Translations under genes and position numbers: made by a program | The notes under the pieces: model-generated | What the model was told of the DNA's origin: nothing | The model's database searches: none | What the model saw: the letters and a program-made list of their open reading frames with translations, nothing else | Shown: positions 1-8,172 of the stretch, in pieces | Position numbering within the stretch: position 1 is the first letter of the stretch | Layout: the number at the start of each line of letters is the position of its first letter | Source: Fibrella aquatilis | Lineage (GTDB): Bacteria > Bacteroidota > Bacteroidia > Cytophagales > Spirosomataceae | Length of the DNA: 64,000 bases | Reading direction: 5' to 3' | Assembly: GCF_017353255.1 (NCBI RefSeq) | Contig: NZ_JAFMYU010000006.1 | Span: 271,113 to 335,112, forward strand

Positions 1-1974
1 GAGGTCGGCAAACTGCCACTGGGTCCAGGAAAGGGTGTAACCCACCCAGCCGCTCAAGCGACCCTCCTTTTTTTGCAGCAGTACCTCGGCCCCGTAGCTC
101 CAGCCCTTGCCTGCTGTCACGTTGTCTTCCCACCGCACCTGCCGCGTCGACGTAGGGCTGTTGACTGCCAGAAAGCTTGCGCCTTCTTTGTAGCTGATGA
201 TGTTGTCCATCTGTTTGTAATAGCCCTCTACCGTCAGGGCCAGGCCTTTGGCAGCAAAATCCTTGGCCAGCCCCAGTGCCACCTGCTGCGACTGCTGTGG
301 TTTCACCAGGTCGGTGGTGGGTACCCATAAGTCGGTGGGCAGACCGATACCGGTGTTGCTTAACAAATGCACGTACTGGTTCATCAGGGCATACGAGGCC
401 TTCATCGACGTTGACTCGCTTAGCTTATAACCCAGCGAGAGCCGTGGTTCGGGGCGCAGGTAGGCCACGCCGCTGCCCGTAAACGAGCTAAGGCGCAGGC
501 CACCGTTCACGCGCCAGTGGGTGTTGGGTCGCCAGGTGTCTTCGGCGTAGATACCTCCCTCCAACACATCGATGGGGGCATCCTGCTGCTGCTGACTAGG
601 CAACCCCGCGTTTTGCACCACCACAGCACTGGGCGTGAAGCGGTGAGCGGTGAGTTGAGCACCAACGCGCAGCGCATGGCTAAGCGACGGATAATAGTCG
701 AGGTCGTGTTTGATAGAAAAATCGCGGATGCCAGAGGTGTAGTTCAGCTTAAACCGGTTCTGCATCTCAACCAGCTGGTCGGCTGATACGTTGAACTCGT
801 AGTTGCTGTAGATCAGTGAGGTATTAGCAAATAGCCGTTGCGAAAACTGGTGGTTCCAACGCAGGCTGCCCGTGGCGTTGCCCCACTCCATACCTACACT
901 CATGGCACTGGCGCTGTCGCTCGACCAGAACTTGTCGCGGCCCAGGTAGCCACTCACATAGAGCCGGTCGCGGGGGCCGAGGTCGTAGTTGAGTTTGGCA
1001 TTGAGGTCGTAGAAGTAATAGCCAGCATCTGACGCGCCTTTTGTTTGCGCTTTCATGATCGGTCCCGACACCGCATCGAGGTAGGTGCGGCGGGCCGAGA
1101 TGATAAACGAGCCTGGGCTGGCGTGACCCGGCCGGGACTTCGAGAGTGGACCTTCCAGCACCGCCCGCGCCGCCACAATGCCCAACCCTACTTCGCCATG
1201 CACCTTATCGCGGGCGCCGTCTTTCATAGTCAGGTCGATGACCGACGAGAGCCGCCCACCAAAGCGCGCCGGGAAACCGCCCTTGGTCAGCTCCACGCTC
1301 TTGAGGGCGTCGCCGTTGAAGACCGAGAAAAAACCAAACAGGTGAGAGGCGTTGTAGACTACGGCATCATCGAGCACGATCAGGTTCTGGTCGGGGCCAC
1401 CACCACGCACATACAGGCCCGTTTGCCCTTCCGAGCCTTTCTGCACGCCGGGCATCAGCTGGAGTACCTTCAAGACGTCTTTTTCCCCCAGCAGCGCCGG
1501 AATCTTTTTGATCTGGTCTACCGGCAGTTCGAGCTTACTCATCTGCGGACTGTCACCCACCTGCTGCCGGTGGTCCCGCACCACCACTTCGGTCAGTTGC
1601 TCTCCCGCCGTGAGCGTCAGTTGCAACTGCTGATGCTGGTGCAGTGCCAGGGTGTGGGTCAGCGTCTGATAGCCTACCAGAGAGATCAGCAGAGTAGCCG
1701 AATCGGCCTGGGCGGTCCCGCCGCTACCGGAATCCGTCCGGCGTACCGGTCCGGGCAGGGTGAGCGAGAAGAACCCGAAGGTATTGGTCTGGGTGCCAAG
1801 TGTCCCGTTGGCCAGACGAACATTCACACCGGGCAGGGCCTCCCGGCTACCTGCTTCGTAGACATACCCACTGACGGTGTGTCGAACTGGCGATTGAGCT
1901 ATTACCGGTGCCAGCCACAACCAGCAGCAGAGAAGTAAAAAGGCTTGTCGACTATGGGCAACGGCAAATTGCAT
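1..1974 (-). CDS. TonB-dependent receptor with carboxypeptidase-regulatory-like N-domain (3' end cut by window)
   Basis: The reading frame is open from the ATG at 1974 to base 1, giving 658 codons without a stop; the C-terminal part of the barrel lies outside the window. Residues 1-26 form a signal peptide ending near PVIAQ. Residues about 30-120 are a CarboxypepD_reg-like beta-sandwich (VSGYVYEAGSREALPGVNV). A TonB plug follows at about 150-260, with LQLMPGVQ, YVRGGGPDQNLIVLDD and FPARFGGRLSSVIDL, and then outer-membrane beta strands. The family takes up ligands across the outer membrane using TonB energy. There is no SusD next to it and no SusC-type plug signature, so this is a generic receptor and not a glycan SusC; the substrate is unknown. 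The only in-frame ATG after the upstream TGA is the one used. Confidence 0.9.
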   Translation of the reverse strand, partial: MQFAVAHSRQAFLLLCCWLWLAPVIAQSPVRHTVSGYVYEAGSREALPGVNVRLANGTLGTQTNTFGFFSLTLPGPVRRTDSGSGGTAQADSATLLISLVGYQTLTHTLALHQHQQLQLTLTAGEQLTEVVVRDHRQQVGDSPQMSKLELPVDQIKKIPALLGEKDVLKVLQLMPGVQKGSEGQTGLYVRGGGPDQNLIVLDDAVVYNASHLFGFFSVFNGDALKSVELTKGGFPARFGGRLSSVIDLTMKDGARDKVHGEVGLGIVAARAVLEGPLSKSRPGHASPGSFIISARRTYLDAVSGPIMKAQTKGASDAGYYFYDLNAKLNYDLGPRDRLYVSGYLGRDKFWSSDSASAMSVGMEWGNATGSLRWNHQFSQRLFANTSLIYSNYEFNVSADQLVEMQNRFKLNYTSGIRDFSIKHDLDYYPSLSHALRVGAQLTAHRFTPSAVVVQNAGLPSQQQQDAPIDVLEGGIYAEDTWRPNTHWRVNGGLRLSSFTGSGVAYLRPEPRLSLGYKLSESTSMKASYALMNQYVHLLSNTGIGLPTDLWVPTTDLVKPQQSQQVALGLAKDFAAKGLALTVEGYYKQMDNIISYKEGASFLAVNSPTSTRQVRWEDNVTAGKGWSYGAEVLLQKKEGRLSGWVGYTLSWTQWQFADL

Positions 1975-2005
1975 ATCAAAAGAAGTTACAGCGAGTACGT
2001 ATCAC

Positions 2006-2021
2006 ACATGCAGTTGCATGT
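2006..2021. promoter_or_regulatory. 16-base dyad upstream of the TonB receptor start
   Basis: ACATGCAGTTGCATGT consists of arms ACATGCA and TGCATGT around GT. It lies 32 bases upstream of the receptor ATG at 1974 and is followed at once by the palindrome GTAGCTAC (2020-2027). It could be an operator or a hairpin in the 5' leader; nothing in the sequence decides between these. Confidence 0.35.
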
Positions 2022-2408
2022 AGCTACACGAATTTGATACTAACAAAACAAACGATTGGCCTAAATTGCACTATTCCACGATTTGATTTATTCCTAAGTA
2101 CAGGAATTTTACCTATATATTAGATAGCCTTTAAAATCAGGGGTCACACAGATTCAGGCATTTTTTTATTTATTTTTTTCGACCCCAGTTTTTGCCCCTG
2201 CCGAAACAGCGTCAAAATGTACAGTAGGGCTATAAAAACGGCTAGTTATTAACGCAACAAGGCCAACTCTCCTGGAAAGTTGACCTTGCTGTACTGAGTA
2301 ATTATTAGGTAGGTTTTGAGTAGTTAGTCTACTACTATTATTAGCTTCGTTTTGTATTATTTCAGCCTAATTTATACCACACACACTGGAGGGAGTCTCC
2401 TGTTTACA
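2022..2408. other. AT-rich gene-free stretch
   Basis: No convincing reading frame is seen here. The stretch is much richer in A and T than its surroundings and should hold the promoter of the TonB receptor on the minus strand, but I cannot point to a clean -33/-7 pair. It contains a hairpin at 2254-2290 whose arms (CAAGGCCAACTCTCC against GGAAAGTTGACCTT) pair with two changes, a weak terminator candidate without a clear T-run. Confidence 0.4.
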
Positions 2409-2490
2409 GTTTTCAGTCTTCTGTTGTGGCCTGCACCTTGGCCTGTGTCTCCACAGGCCAAGGTGCAGGCCACAACAGAAGACTGAAAAC
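2409..2490. repeat. Perfect 39-bp inverted repeat with heptad outer arms
   Basis: Arms 2409-2447 and 2452-2490 are exact reverse complements with a 4-base loop (TCTC). The outer part follows a 7-base period (TTACAGT, TTTCAGT, CTTCTGT from 2404). It ends 5 bases from the stop codon of the oxidoreductase gene at 2496, so on the minus strand it forms that transcript's 3' hairpin. There is no T-run after the hairpin on the minus strand, so plain intrinsic termination is not obvious. Confidence 0.85.
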
Positions 2491-2495
2491 TCTTT

Positions 2496-3908
2496 TTACA
2501 GTGTATATCCCCCCGCGTAGGTCCGCTTCACGAACTGGTTGGCGTAGTCGTAGTTGGTGATTTTTTGGGTGTCGCCGTCCCAGAGCAGTTTCTTGCGGCC
2601 GGTGAACTTGCCGTCTTCGCGTGCGAGGAAGCTGCGGGTGGCCAGGTTACCCATGAGCACGGTTTCGGTGAGTGGCCCGGCCTGATCGAAGCCCGACGAG
2701 GTGTAGGCCCCGAATCCTTCTTTGCAGGCCTTCACCCACTGCTGCTGATGGCCTTCGGTCTTGCCTTCCACCAGCGGCCGGGCGGGCTTTGTCATATCCT
2801 GATTGGCAAACTTCTCGGCCGGCCACAGCTTGAAATTGTCGCCGAACAGCCCACCCGATAACATGCCTTTGGTGCCAATAAACAGCATCCCCCCGTCTAC
2901 CGAAGCAAACAGTTGCTCATACGTCACGCCGTCGGGCAGGGCGGGCCGGATGCCCCCATCGAACCACGAAAACTTGATTTCTTTTACTTTCCGGTCGTCA
3001 GACGGGAACGTCATATGCACCGATGACGAGGGTGGACATACGTCGTCAAAATAGGCCTCCTGGAAAAAATCAGCGTAGACCGACCCTACGCTGCATTCGA
3101 CTGAGGTGGGATATTTGAGCCTGAGGGCACGGAAGGGCACGTCCATGAAGTGGCAGCCCATATCGCCGAGGGCACCGGTGCCGAAATCCCAATAGCCCCG
3201 CCAGCGAAAGGGCATATAGGCGGCGTGGTAGTCGCGGTAGGGGGCCGTGCCGAGCCACTTGTTCCAGTCTACTTCGGCGGGCACCGGCTGCGATTCTTTC
3301 TTGTCTTTGGGCGATTGTACCCCCTGGGGCCACACGGGGCGGTTGGTCCAGCAATAGACGGTATGAACGTGGCCAATGACCTTGTCCTGAATGAGTTGCT
3401 CAATGTAGCGGGTCGAGTCGCCGCTGCTGCCCTGATTGCCCATTTGCGTCACCACTTTATTGCGGCGGGCGGCTTCGGTGAGCATCCGGGCTTCGTAGAT
3501 GTCGTGGGTCAGGGGTTTTTCCACGTAGACGTGTTTGCCCATATTCATGGCGGCCATGGCAATGGGCGCGTGCATATGGTCGGGCGTGGAGACAATAACC
3601 GCGTCGAAAGTCTTGCCCGCTTTATCGAGCATCTCGCGAAAGTCGCGGAAGTAGGGCGCGTTGGGGAACTGAGCGCGGTACTTCACCGCCTGCCGGTCAT
3701 CGACATCGCAGAGGGCCACGATATTGTCGGTGCCCCCGTTAAACGCCAGCCGGATGTTAACGTCGGCCTTACCACCACAGCCCACGGCGGCAATATTGAG
3801 TTTGTCAGATGGGGCCACGAAGCCCCTGCCCAGCACGTGGCGGGGCACAATGGTGAAGGCGGCAGCAGCCACCGAAGCCGACTTGATAAAGGTTCTGCGG
3901 GAGGTCAT
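2496..3908 (-). CDS. Tat-exported Gfo/Idh/MocA-family oxidoreductase
   Basis: 470 residues. The N-terminus MTSRRTFIKSASVAAAAFTI is a twin-arginine signal, so the protein is folded with its cofactor in the cytoplasm before export to the periplasm. Residues about 35-160 are a Rossmann NAD(P)-binding domain (LNIAAVGCGGKADVN, ALCDVDD, STPDHMHAPIAMAAM) with the family's EKPLTHD motif. The C-terminal half is the GFO/IDH alpha/beta substrate domain. The family interconverts sugar and cyclitol alcohols and ketones. Large expanded paralogue sets are typical of carbohydrate-degrading Bacteroidota. The substrate cannot be told from sequence. The gene follows the SCP2 gene on the same strand, separated only by a dyad repeat, so the two may be co-transcribed. 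Confidence 0.92.
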   Translation of the reverse strand: MTSRRTFIKSASVAAAAFTIVPRHVLGRGFVAPSDKLNIAAVGCGGKADVNIRLAFNGGTDNIVALCDVDDRQAVKYRAQFPNAPYFRDFREMLDKAGKTFDAVIVSTPDHMHAPIAMAAMNMGKHVYVEKPLTHDIYEARMLTEAARRNKVVTQMGNQGSSGDSTRYIEQLIQDKVIGHVHTVYCWTNRPVWPQGVQSPKDKKESQPVPAEVDWNKWLGTAPYRDYHAAYMPFRWRGYWDFGTGALGDMGCHFMDVPFRALRLKYPTSVECSVGSVYADFFQEAYFDDVCPPSSSVHMTFPSDDRKVKEIKFSWFDGGIRPALPDGVTYEQLFASVDGGMLFIGTKGMLSGGLFGDNFKLWPAEKFANQDMTKPARPLVEGKTEGHQQQWVKACKEGFGAYTSSGFDQAGPLTETVLMGNLATRSFLAREDGKFTGRKKLLWDGDTQKITNYDYANQFVKRTYAGGYTL

Positions 3909-3911
3909 AAG

Positions 3912-4016
3912 GGTGAAAGAGTGAATGCTGAAAGAGCGAAAGAGTGAAACGCTGTCAAATTACCAATTTGTGTGCGTTAGTCGCTCTTTCACTCTTTCGC
4001 CATTCACTCTTTCACC
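3912..4016. repeat. Imperfect inverted repeat of GTGAAAGA-type words filling an intergenic gap
   Basis: The left arm (3912-3950) is built of 7- and 8-base words such as GTGAAAGA, GTGAATGC and GAAAGAGC. The right arm (3981-4016) is its near reverse complement, with the outermost 16 bases exact (GGTGAAAGAGTGAATG). The repeat fills the gap between the SCP2 stop codon (4017) and the oxidoreductase ATG (3908), both on the minus strand. Confidence 0.8.
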
Positions 4017-4313
4017 TTACCCCATCACCTGCCCCATTTTCATGGCAATGCCCATGTCGCCTTTTACTTTCAGCTTGCCTGTCATGAAGGCCATCATGGG
4101 GTTGAGATCACCGGTGGCCATTTTCTCAAGGTCGCCCACGTTCACGTGCAATTCGGTGTCGGCGGGCAGGTCATCGTTGGAAACCACGGCGGGGGTTTGC
4201 TTGCTATCGATATAGACAACGCCTTGATCGGTAACGAGTTTAGCCGTAGCATCGAGGCTGTCGGCAGTGGCGATGCGGGTACGAATGTTGTCGGTTAGCT
4301 CCTGTAGGGTCAT
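4017..4313 (-). CDS. SCP2 sterol-binding domain protein
   Basis: 98 residues from the ATG at 4313. A longer frame runs upstream through the repeat-rich gap, but its extra 135 residues look like non-coding sequence. The protein is essentially one SCP2 domain. It has the typical layout of an N-terminal helix (TLQELTDNIRTRIA), beta strands (GVVYIDS, DTELHVNVGDLEKMATG) and the family's closing pattern NPMMAFMTGKLKVKGDMGIAMKM. Single-domain SCP2 proteins have a hydrophobic tunnel and are thought to bind lipids or acyl chains in the cytoplasm; the true ligand in bacteria is unknown. No signal peptide. It may be co-transcribed with the downstream oxidoreductase. Confidence 0.88.
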   Translation of the reverse strand: MTLQELTDNIRTRIATADSLDATAKLVTDQGVVYIDSKQTPAVVSNDDLPADTELHVNVGDLEKMATGDLNPMMAFMTGKLKVKGDMGIAMKMGQVMG

Positions 4314-4391
4314 ACTTATTGGTTGAAATGCGGTTGTTTTGTGCACCTCCTGGGGTAAAACTATCGCCGTGCTGGGAGGTTTACAACCAGA

Positions 4392-4468
4392 CACTGGATT
4401 TTGGACATTGGACACTGGATAACAGCTTGTTCTTTCTCCACATCCAAAATCTAATGTCCAACGTCCAA
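4392..4468. repeat. TGGA-type heptads with partial inverted copy
   Basis: Four heptads run in phase from 4392: CACTGGA, TTTTGGA, CATTGGA, CACTGGA. Bases 4401-4420 pair with 4449-4468 with three mismatches, giving an imperfect hairpin with a 28-base loop. It lies in the divergent gap between the SCP2 gene and the small membrane protein. Confidence 0.7.
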
Positions 4469-4478
4469 GTTCCCCCTT

Positions 4479-4940
4479 ATGCGCTCCCAATTCCTGACTA
4501 TCCTGTGTGTCCTGTCGTTCCTGAGCTGCGGCTGGGGTTTGGCCGAAAGTGGCATTGCTCTGTTTAACCCCAATCAGGTGGCTCAAACACCTTACACCGG
4601 CCACAAAGACACCGGCACGGGCGAGGAAGATCGCCGCGACCCCAAAAATTTCTACCAGGATAACAGCGCCAACAGCGACAACCCCACCCCCGCCGACCCC
4701 TATCTGGTGCAGCAGCAAAGCCGGGCGCAGTTTGCCTATTCGCTGGTGACGCTGATTGGCGTGGTGCTGATGTTCCGACTACGAAAACTGGGCTTTTATA
4801 TCTATGTGGCCGGGGTGCTGCTGGGCATTGTCATGCCCATCTATTTCGTCGGCTTTTCGTCCCTGATCACGTCGTTTGGCGTGTTTGGCAGCGTACTTTT
4901 CGCTGTTATGTATGGGTTTTGCCTGCCCGAAATGAAATAA
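4479..4940 (+). CDS. Small multi-pass membrane protein of unknown function
   Basis: 153 residues. A hydrophobic N-terminus (LTILCVLSFLSCGWGLA) is either a signal peptide or a first membrane span. A polar 55-residue segment rich in D, N and P follows, then three probable membrane spans at about 85-150 (FAYSLVTLIGVVLMF, GFYIYVAGVLLGIVMPIYFVG, ITSFGVFGSVLFAVMYGF). I do not recognise a named family with certainty; similar short proteins with a soluble loop and C-terminal hairpins occur in Cytophagales. It is followed 19 bases later by the GDCCVxC gene on the same strand, so the two may share a transcript. Confidence 0.7.
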   Translation: MRSQFLTILCVLSFLSCGWGLAESGIALFNPNQVAQTPYTGHKDTGTGEEDRRDPKNFYQDNSANSDNPTPADPYLVQQQSRAQFAYSLVTLIGVVLMFRLRKLGFYIYVAGVLLGIVMPIYFVGFSSLITSFGVFGSVLFAVMYGFCLPEMK

Positions 4941-4959
4941 GTCAGCGAAACCCCTGGTT

Positions 4960-5166
4960 ATGCTCCTACTCGAATCTATGTTGACCTGTCCGCACTGCCA
5001 GCATCAGCAGGTTGAAACCATGCCCACCGATGCTTGCCAGTTCTTCTACGAGTGCCCCGCCTGCCACACCCTGCTGCGCCCCCTGGTGGGCGACTGCTGC
5101 GTGTTTTGTTCTTACGGCACCGTACCCTGCCCACCTATTCAGGCCGGAAAAGGGTGCTGCCCCTGA
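4960..5166 (+). CDS. GDCCVxC-domain small cysteine-rich protein
   Basis: 68 residues. Two CxxC knuckles (LTCPHCQHQ, YECPACHTLL) resemble a zinc ribbon and are followed by the family signature GDCCVFCSYGTVPCPP and a C-terminal GKGCCP. In this family some members carry selenocysteine at one of these positions; here all are plain Cys codons (GAC TGC TGC GTG TTT TGT) and no in-frame TGA is present. The function is unknown; metal binding or a redox role fits the cysteine pattern. An ATG at 4978 (MLTCPHC) is an alternative start that would keep the whole domain. Confidence 0.85.
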   Translation: MLLLESMLTCPHCQHQQVETMPTDACQFFYECPACHTLLRPLVGDCCVFCSYGTVPCPPIQAGKGCCP

Positions 5167-5230
5167 ACCAAATGGGCATCTGATTGATGAGGGGGCAGCG
5201 CGTAGATAAGTTTTTTTGATCGCCTCAGCC

Positions 5231-5265
5231 CACTCATCGTTTATCACTCAGCACTCATCACTTTA
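5231..5265 (+). repeat. Five in-phase heptads before the GH2 start
   Basis: Heptads CACTCAT, CGTTTAT, CACTCAG, CACTCAT and CACTTTA run without interruption and end 4 bases before the GH2 ATG at 5270. No good complementary arm is present nearby, so this may be a single-arm member of the window's repeat family. It covers the leader where a ribosome would bind and is the reason for rejecting the start at 5216. Confidence 0.75.
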
Positions 5266-5269
5266 CTTC

Positions 5270-7120
5270 ATGCAACCCACGTTTCGCAACCTGAACACTA
5301 CAGAAAGTATTAAGGCAATAACGGCACCAAGCCCCGCCTCAATCAATGAACTGCCCCGTGCCGTGTTGCGGCCAAATACCTATATGTTGCTCGATGGCGA
5401 ATGGCAGTTCGCTGAAGACATGGACAATGTGGGGCTAACGGAAAAGTGGCAAAACGGCCATAAATACGCCTACACGGCTCAGTGGCCCGGCTCTATCGAG
5501 TCGCACATTGCGCAGATCCGGCAGGATAATGACGGCATTAGCTGGCAGGACTCGGTAGTGGTGTGGTACGAACGCACCTTTGAGTTGCCCGCCCGCGAAC
5601 CCGCCACGCCCGACAAACCCGATATGATGTACCAGCTTACGTTTGGTGCCTGTGGCTACGAAACGCAGGTGTGGCTTAACGGAAAACAGCTCCAGACTAT
5701 TGAGGGAGAGACCGTTCACTACGGCGAATACACGTCGTTTTCGTATGAGTTGGGCGAAAAACTACTGCAACCCACCAACCGCCTCACCGTACGCATTGCC
5801 GACACCATGGATGCCGACATTCCACGGGGCAAGCAGGAGTCGTCGGTGTATAAACGGGGCGGCATCTGGTATCAGACCTACACCGGCGGGGTGCGGTCGG
5901 TCTGGCTCGAACCCGTAGAACGTAACCGGCTGCGGTCGCGGGTGGGGGTGGTGAGTCAAATTGAAGACAACCTGGTGCGGGTGAACGTAACGACGCGCAT
6001 TCATGATGAGGGCGACTACATCCTGCGGCTCCTCATCAGCGACAAGGATAACCCAGATGCGGGTACGCTGGCCTCGTCCGATTTCCCGTTGCACCTCGAA
6101 TTCGGGCAAAAAAACCAGCGCGTGGTGATCGAACTGCCCAACGCAGAATCCTGGTCGCCAGCGCATCCAAAACTATACCAACTTACGGCACAACTCATTG
6201 ACAGTAAAGGCAATACCGCCGAAATAGACGCTCACTTCGGGATACGCAAGGTAGAGGCGCGGGGTGCCTACGTTTATCTCAATGGTGAGGCTACTTACCT
6301 CGACGGTATTCTTTACCAGCCGGGCACCGCTACCTACGACGAAATGCGGCGGCACTTCTACGCCATGCAGAAACTGGGCTGCAACCTGGTGCGCGTCCAT
6401 ATTGCCGGGGTTGATCCGCGCCTGTATAACCTGGCCGATGAGCTAGGACTGCTACTGTGGGTGGAAGTGCCTAGTCCGCACCGGTCTAATCAGCGCAGTC
6501 GCCAGAACCACCGCGCCGAGCTGGAGCGGATGCTGGCTCTGATCGAAGCCCACCCGTCGGTGATTATCTGGAGCCTGTATAATGAAGACTGGGGGGCCGA
6601 AGACATAGCCCAAAGCCCTGACACACAGCAGTATATCGCCGACACCTATCACTACATGCAGATCAACCACCCACAGTTTCTGGTAGTCGACAACGACGGG
6701 TGGCACCATATCTCGCAGGAGGGGCGGCTGAAATCGGACCTGCTCACGGCCCACCTCTACACCCCCGACCTGGAGCACTGGCGGAGCCTGCTCGACCGCC
6801 TTGTGGCAGGCGACCTGGCCACCGTAGCATATCGCCCGCTGGTGGTGGGTGATCCCTATTTTTACCGGAAACAGATTCCGCTGGTGGTGAGCGAATGGGG
6901 CGGTTTCGGCTTTGCCAACTACGGCGGCCCCGATGATGCCGACAGCCGCACAGAGCGCATCCGGCAGTTTAAGCAGGAATTGCGCGACCGGCCCATCGCG
7001 GGCGATGTGTATACTCAGGCTACCAACATCGAAGACGAGCGCAACGGGCTAATTGATTTCCACACCGGAGAGCTAACCGTACCGGAGGGGTTGCTGGGGC
7101 CAATACAACCGTCTTCATAA
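5270..7120 (+). CDS. Glycoside hydrolase family 2 (beta-galactosidase/glucuronidase-like)
   Basis: 616 residues from the ATG at 5270 (MQPTFRNLN); an in-frame ATG at 5216 would translate the heptad repeat and is rejected. The order is a jelly-roll sugar-binding domain (LDGEWQFAEDM to TYTGGVRSVWLEPV), an Ig-like middle domain, and a TIM barrel. The barrel shows IIWSLYNEDWG with acid/base Glu near residue 440, and VVSEWGGFG with nucleophile Glu near 542. The family hydrolyses terminal beta-linked galactose, glucuronate or mannose residues with retention; which one cannot be told here. No signal peptide is visible, so it probably acts in the cytoplasm or is exported in another way. Its last 6 bases overlap the convergent MarR gene. 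Confidence 0.9.
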   Translation: MQPTFRNLNTTESIKAITAPSPASINELPRAVLRPNTYMLLDGEWQFAEDMDNVGLTEKWQNGHKYAYTAQWPGSIESHIAQIRQDNDGISWQDSVVVWYERTFELPAREPATPDKPDMMYQLTFGACGYETQVWLNGKQLQTIEGETVHYGEYTSFSYELGEKLLQPTNRLTVRIADTMDADIPRGKQESSVYKRGGIWYQTYTGGVRSVWLEPVERNRLRSRVGVVSQIEDNLVRVNVTTRIHDEGDYILRLLISDKDNPDAGTLASSDFPLHLEFGQKNQRVVIELPNAESWSPAHPKLYQLTAQLIDSKGNTAEIDAHFGIRKVEARGAYVYLNGEATYLDGILYQPGTATYDEMRRHFYAMQKLGCNLVRVHIAGVDPRLYNLADELGLLLWVEVPSPHRSNQRSRQNHRAELERMLALIEAHPSVIIWSLYNEDWGAEDIAQSPDTQQYIADTYHYMQINHPQFLVVDNDGWHHISQEGRLKSDLLTAHLYTPDLEHWRSLLDRLVAGDLATVAYRPLVVGDPYFYRKQIPLVVSEWGGFGFANYGGPDDADSRTERIRQFKQELRDRPIAGDVYTQATNIEDERNGLIDFHTGELTVPEGLLGPIQPSS

Positions 7121-7591
7121 ATCCTGTTGCTGTTGTCGCGTTTCGGCAAATGCAAGTAGATCCTGTAAGGTTTGAGAAAAATCGGCTAGTCGGCCTTCGC
7201 CCAGCACGTTGGCGAAGGCCCAATTCAAATCGGCCAGTGTTGCCGCCAGGTACGTTAGAAAATCCGTGCCACGGGCCGTTAACAGCACCCGCTGTGCCCG
7301 GCTGTCGGTGGGATCAACGGTTATTGCTACATAGCCAGAGTCGGCCAGTTCTTTTACCAACCGTCCCATAGTCTGTTTTGTAATGTGCGCCCGTTGAGCC
7401 AATACGGTGTTTCGGGTGCCTTCAGGGTCCAGATTACGTAACAGCTGCACATGCCCATTCCGCACATCGGGGTAGCCATCTTTTGCCCAACGATGCTCAC
7501 TCAGGCCACCCAACAGTCTTGACAATCGGTGTAGATGCCCGGCAATATTGTTTTGCTGAATGTGTTCAACGAGCGCTTTGTGCGTGTCCAT
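7115..7591 (-). CDS. MarR-family transcriptional regulator
   Basis: 158 residues from the ATG at 7591; two codons upstream is only a TTG. The core is a winged helix: VQLLRNLDPEGTRNTVLAQRAHITKQTMGRLVKELADSGY contains the helix-turn-helix, and VDPTDSRAQRVLLTARG is the family's D-x-R-wing motif. Long N- and C-terminal helices form the dimer interface. MarR proteins bind short dyads and are usually released by small phenolic or oxidant ligands. The gene diverges from the HbpS-like gene with an 86-base gap, the usual layout for a local repressor and its target. The 3' end overlaps the GH2 gene by 6 bases. Confidence 0.92.
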   Translation of the reverse strand: MDTHKALVEHIQQNNIAGHLHRLSRLLGGLSEHRWAKDGYPDVRNGHVQLLRNLDPEGTRNTVLAQRAHITKQTMGRLVKELADSGYVAITVDPTDSRAQRVLLTARGTDFLTYLAATLADLNWAFANVLGEGRLADFSQTLQDLLAFAETRQQQQDL

Positions 7592-7677
7592 AAACAAAAT
7601 TAGTCAGCAGGGGTTATTATTTGGTCAGTATAGCTTACTATTGTCTTTTGTTTAAATGGCTTGGCGCCACAAAGGAC
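7592..7677. promoter_or_regulatory. Divergent promoter region between marR-type and HbpS-like genes
   Basis: The gap carries an outer dyad (AAACAAAA near 7592-7599 against TTTTGTTT near 7646-7653) and an inner imperfect dyad with AGTA and TACT half sites around 7627-7639. These are candidate operators for the MarR protein. The hexanucleotides expected of a Bacteroidota promoter are not clear enough to assign. Confidence 0.35.
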
Positions 7678-8079
7678 ATGCAACAACAGCTGATTGATCA
7701 ATTGATAAAGGCTGCCCGGCAGGCATCACAACAACAGGGCATTGCTATAACGATAACCCTTGTTGATACCGGTGGCCATACCTGCGCCGTATGGCGGCAG
7801 GAGGGCTGTAGTTATTTTGCACTGGAAAGCAGTCGCCAAAAAGCCGTCACGGCCTCACAACTTCGTATTCCAAGTCACGTAGTAGGCGAGCTTGGCCAGA
7901 AGTTTTCCATGCTTCAGCGTTCTTTCTCTACCAACAAAGACATCTCCGGCCTACCCGGTGGCTTCCCGGTTATGTGGCAAGAATCGCTGGTTGGCGGCCT
8001 GGGTATTTCGGGAGGAAACTTTGAGCAGGACCAGGCAATTGGCAGTGCCGTGGTTGCATCGCTTACACCCGCAAATTAG
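7678..8079 (+). CDS. HbpS/GlcG-type heme-binding-like protein
   Basis: 133 residues from the ATG at 7678 (MQQQLIDQLIKAARQ); the upstream in-frame start would add 19 residues that do not fit the family. The fold is the compact alpha/beta domain of the GlcG/HbpS family: ITLVDTGGHTCAVWRQEG, then ESSRQKAVTASQLRIPS, and the Gly-rich closing segment LPGGFPVMWQESLVGGLGISGG. HbpS in actinobacteria binds heme and senses oxidative stress; GlcG homologues have no proven enzyme activity. Position next to a divergent MarR gene suggests that gene controls it. No export signal. Confidence 0.85.
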   Translation: MQQQLIDQLIKAARQASQQQGIAITITLVDTGGHTCAVWRQEGCSYFALESSRQKAVTASQLRIPSHVVGELGQKFSMLQRSFSTNKDISGLPGGFPVMWQESLVGGLGISGGNFEQDQAIGSAVVASLTPAN

Positions 8080-8172
8080 CCGGGAAGCCGTACCAAATGC
8101 CCTCTTGCCTGTCATGAAAAACGGTGGCAAAGCGGTTTCTTTGTGCATTGTCAATCCGTTGCTCACCGCGCT

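Noticed and set aside
1045..1938. 297-codon plus-strand frame opposite the TonB receptor
   Set aside because: It is the antisense of a clear plug domain with conserved motifs; the composition is that of a shadow.
3150..3947. 265-codon plus-strand frame opposite the oxidoreductase gene
   Set aside because: Antisense to a full-length Gfo/Idh/MocA gene, with His- and Gly-rich composition and no family match.
4314..4718. Longer N-terminus for the SCP2 protein
   Set aside because: The extra residues translate the TGGA heptad repeat and overlap the divergent membrane-protein gene.
5061..5166. Selenocysteine in the GDCCVxC protein
   Set aside because: The signature positions are Cys codons; no in-frame TGA and no SECIS-like hairpin was needed to read the frame.
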